From positions 1 to 22,340 of the forward strand of contig CALHBZ010000224.1 of NCBI GenBank assembly GCA_937930605.1: 22,340 nucleotides of DNA, in the 5' to 3' direction. The stretch comes from Streptococcus oralis (lineage in GTDB: Bacteria; Bacillota; Bacilli; Lactobacillales; Streptococcaceae). Positions within the stretch are counted from its first letter, which is position 1. Every line of letters begins with the position of its first letter. A model generated the notes under the pieces. The model searched no databases. It had not been told where the DNA came from and was given only the letters and a program-made list of their open reading frames with translations. A program made the position numbers and the translations under genes. Below, piece by piece: positions 21,597 through 22,340 of this stretch.

Positions 21597-22340
21597 ATTG
21601 TCTTACTCCATATTGATCTGCTTGTGCAATGGCACGGTAAACGAAAGCTTTAGAGCTCTCTACTGCTGGTAAAAGTTCATCCCCTTTTACCAAGTGACTG
21701 GCAATGCTTGAGGCAAAGGTACAACCTGCACCAGCATTTTGCCCTTGGATAACGGGATTTTCTAGGATCGTAAAGTTTTGTCCGTCATAAAAGACATCTA
21801 CTGCCTTATCCTGACTGAGACGATTACCTCCCTTGATAATGACTGCTGGCGCTCCCAAGTCATGCAATTTCTGCGCTGCTGTCTTCATATCTTCCAAGGT
21901 TTTAATCTCTTGATCAGCTAGCAATTCTGCTTCTGGAAGATTTGGCGTAATCACACTGACATGAGGGAAAAAACGAATCAACTCTTGACAGAGTTGGCTG
22001 ACCGCTACATCATGGGTTTCCTTACAGACCAAGACGGGGTCCAATACCACAGGCACTCCCGTTCGTCGCTTGATAAAGTCAAGTGCCTTCTCCGCAACGC
22101 TAACAGTCGGCAAAAGACCAATCTTAATCCCTGCAAACTCCACATCACGCAAACTATCCAACTCATGTTGGAAAATAGTATCATCCGTAGGAAAGACCTC
22201 AAACCCCTTTTCTGTCAAGGCTGTCAAACAAGTCACTGCTACGAAACCATGCAAACCATTCAAGGTATAGGTCGCCAAATCAGCTGACAAACCACCACCA
22301 CTAAAAATATCATTTCCAGAAAGTGCTAAAATACGATTAT
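21574..22340 (-). CDS. pdxK: ThiD-like pyridoxal kinase, N-terminus cut by right edge
   Basis: The open frame continues to the window edge upstream, beginning NRILALSGNDIFSGGGLSAD; only the start codon and a few residues are missing, and the TTG at 22290 is not the real start. The PfkB/ribokinase fold is shown by DPVLVCKETHDVA, TPNLPEAELLA, VIIKGG and the anion-hole GAGCTFASSIASHL. Cysteines in the lid (LVCKE) and in GAGC match the ThiD-like pyridoxal kinases (as in Staphylococcus aureus), favouring pyridoxal phosphorylation over thiamine-pyrimidine kinase activity (HMP). It is followed by an ECF S component (23-nt overlap), so uptake and trapping are coupled. Confidence 0.8.
   Translation of the reverse strand, partial: NRILALSGNDIFSGGGLSADLATYTLNGLHGFVAVTCLTALTEKGFEVFPTDDTIFQHELDSLRDVEFAGIKIGLLPTVSVAEKALDFIKRRTGVPVVLDPVLVCKETHDVAVSQLCQELIRFFPHVSVITPNLPEAELLADQEIKTLEDMKTAAQKLHDLGAPAVIIKGGNRLSQDKAVDVFYDGQNFTILENPVIQGQNAGAGCTFASSIASHLVKGDELLPAVESSKAFVYRAIAQADQYGVRQYEANQNN

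Noticed and set aside
22005..22290. TTG at 22290 as the kinase start
   Set aside because: The frame remains open upstream and encodes the conserved ALSGNDIFSGGG motif, so the true start is beyond the window.

Overview
The window looks like the junction between an integrative and conjugative element (ICE) of the Tn5252/ICESa2603 type and a mitis-group Streptococcus chromosome. The species call (S. mitis, S. oralis, S. pneumoniae or a close relative) rests on three things. The right half has the pneumococcal gene order pncA, codY, DEAD-box helicase, oxalate/formate-type MFS, NAD(P)H flavoprotein, murT, gatD, pepQ. There is a classical BOX element. The proteins resemble the pneumococcal ones closely from memory, but PncA carries visible substitutions.

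Positions 1 to about 10,800 are mobile-element DNA, all read on the minus strand. Reading in transcription order (right to left): first comes a compact six-gene replication/regulation cluster (60-aa protein, RepA_N initiator, 55-aa protein, 88-aa protein, 44-aa membrane peptide, XRE regulator). The 55-aa and 44-aa genes are very short and were found by reading the gaps. A structured non-coding stretch of about 290 bp follows. Next is a cargo operon: a 100-aa protein and two LPXTG wall-anchored proteins, a KGEP-repeat protein and an antigen I/II family adhesin. Last come type IV secretion genes: a 166-aa membrane protein, a two-helix Maff2/VirB2-like peptide, a VirB6-like protein, an unrecognised 370-aa coiled-coil protein with its own promoter and terminator, a 73-aa protein, a PrgI-like protein, and the start of the VirB4-like ATPase, which runs off the left edge.

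The element/chromosome boundary must lie between about 10,720 and 11,350. I could not recognise an attachment core there, and a 122-aa orphan gene sits in this gap.

Positions 11,350 to 22,340 are chromosomal. codY-pncA is a minus-strand operon with a good CodY box just upstream of the codY -35. Between codY and the helicase is a strong plus-strand promoter with no ORF, followed about 115 nt later by a shared terminator. This is a candidate trans-acting small RNA with pyrimidine-rich, anti-Shine-Dalgarno-like segments. The helicase has a long structured leader. An MFS transporter diverges from har (hypothiocyanous acid reductase). murT-gatD (lipid II amidation) starts from what looks like a leaderless promoter and ends with a BOX element plus terminator. 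pepQ converges on an ECF S-component/pdxK-type kinase pair for vitamin B6 (or thiamine) salvage; the kinase runs off the right edge. I saw no rRNA, tRNA, CRISPR array or insertion sequence.
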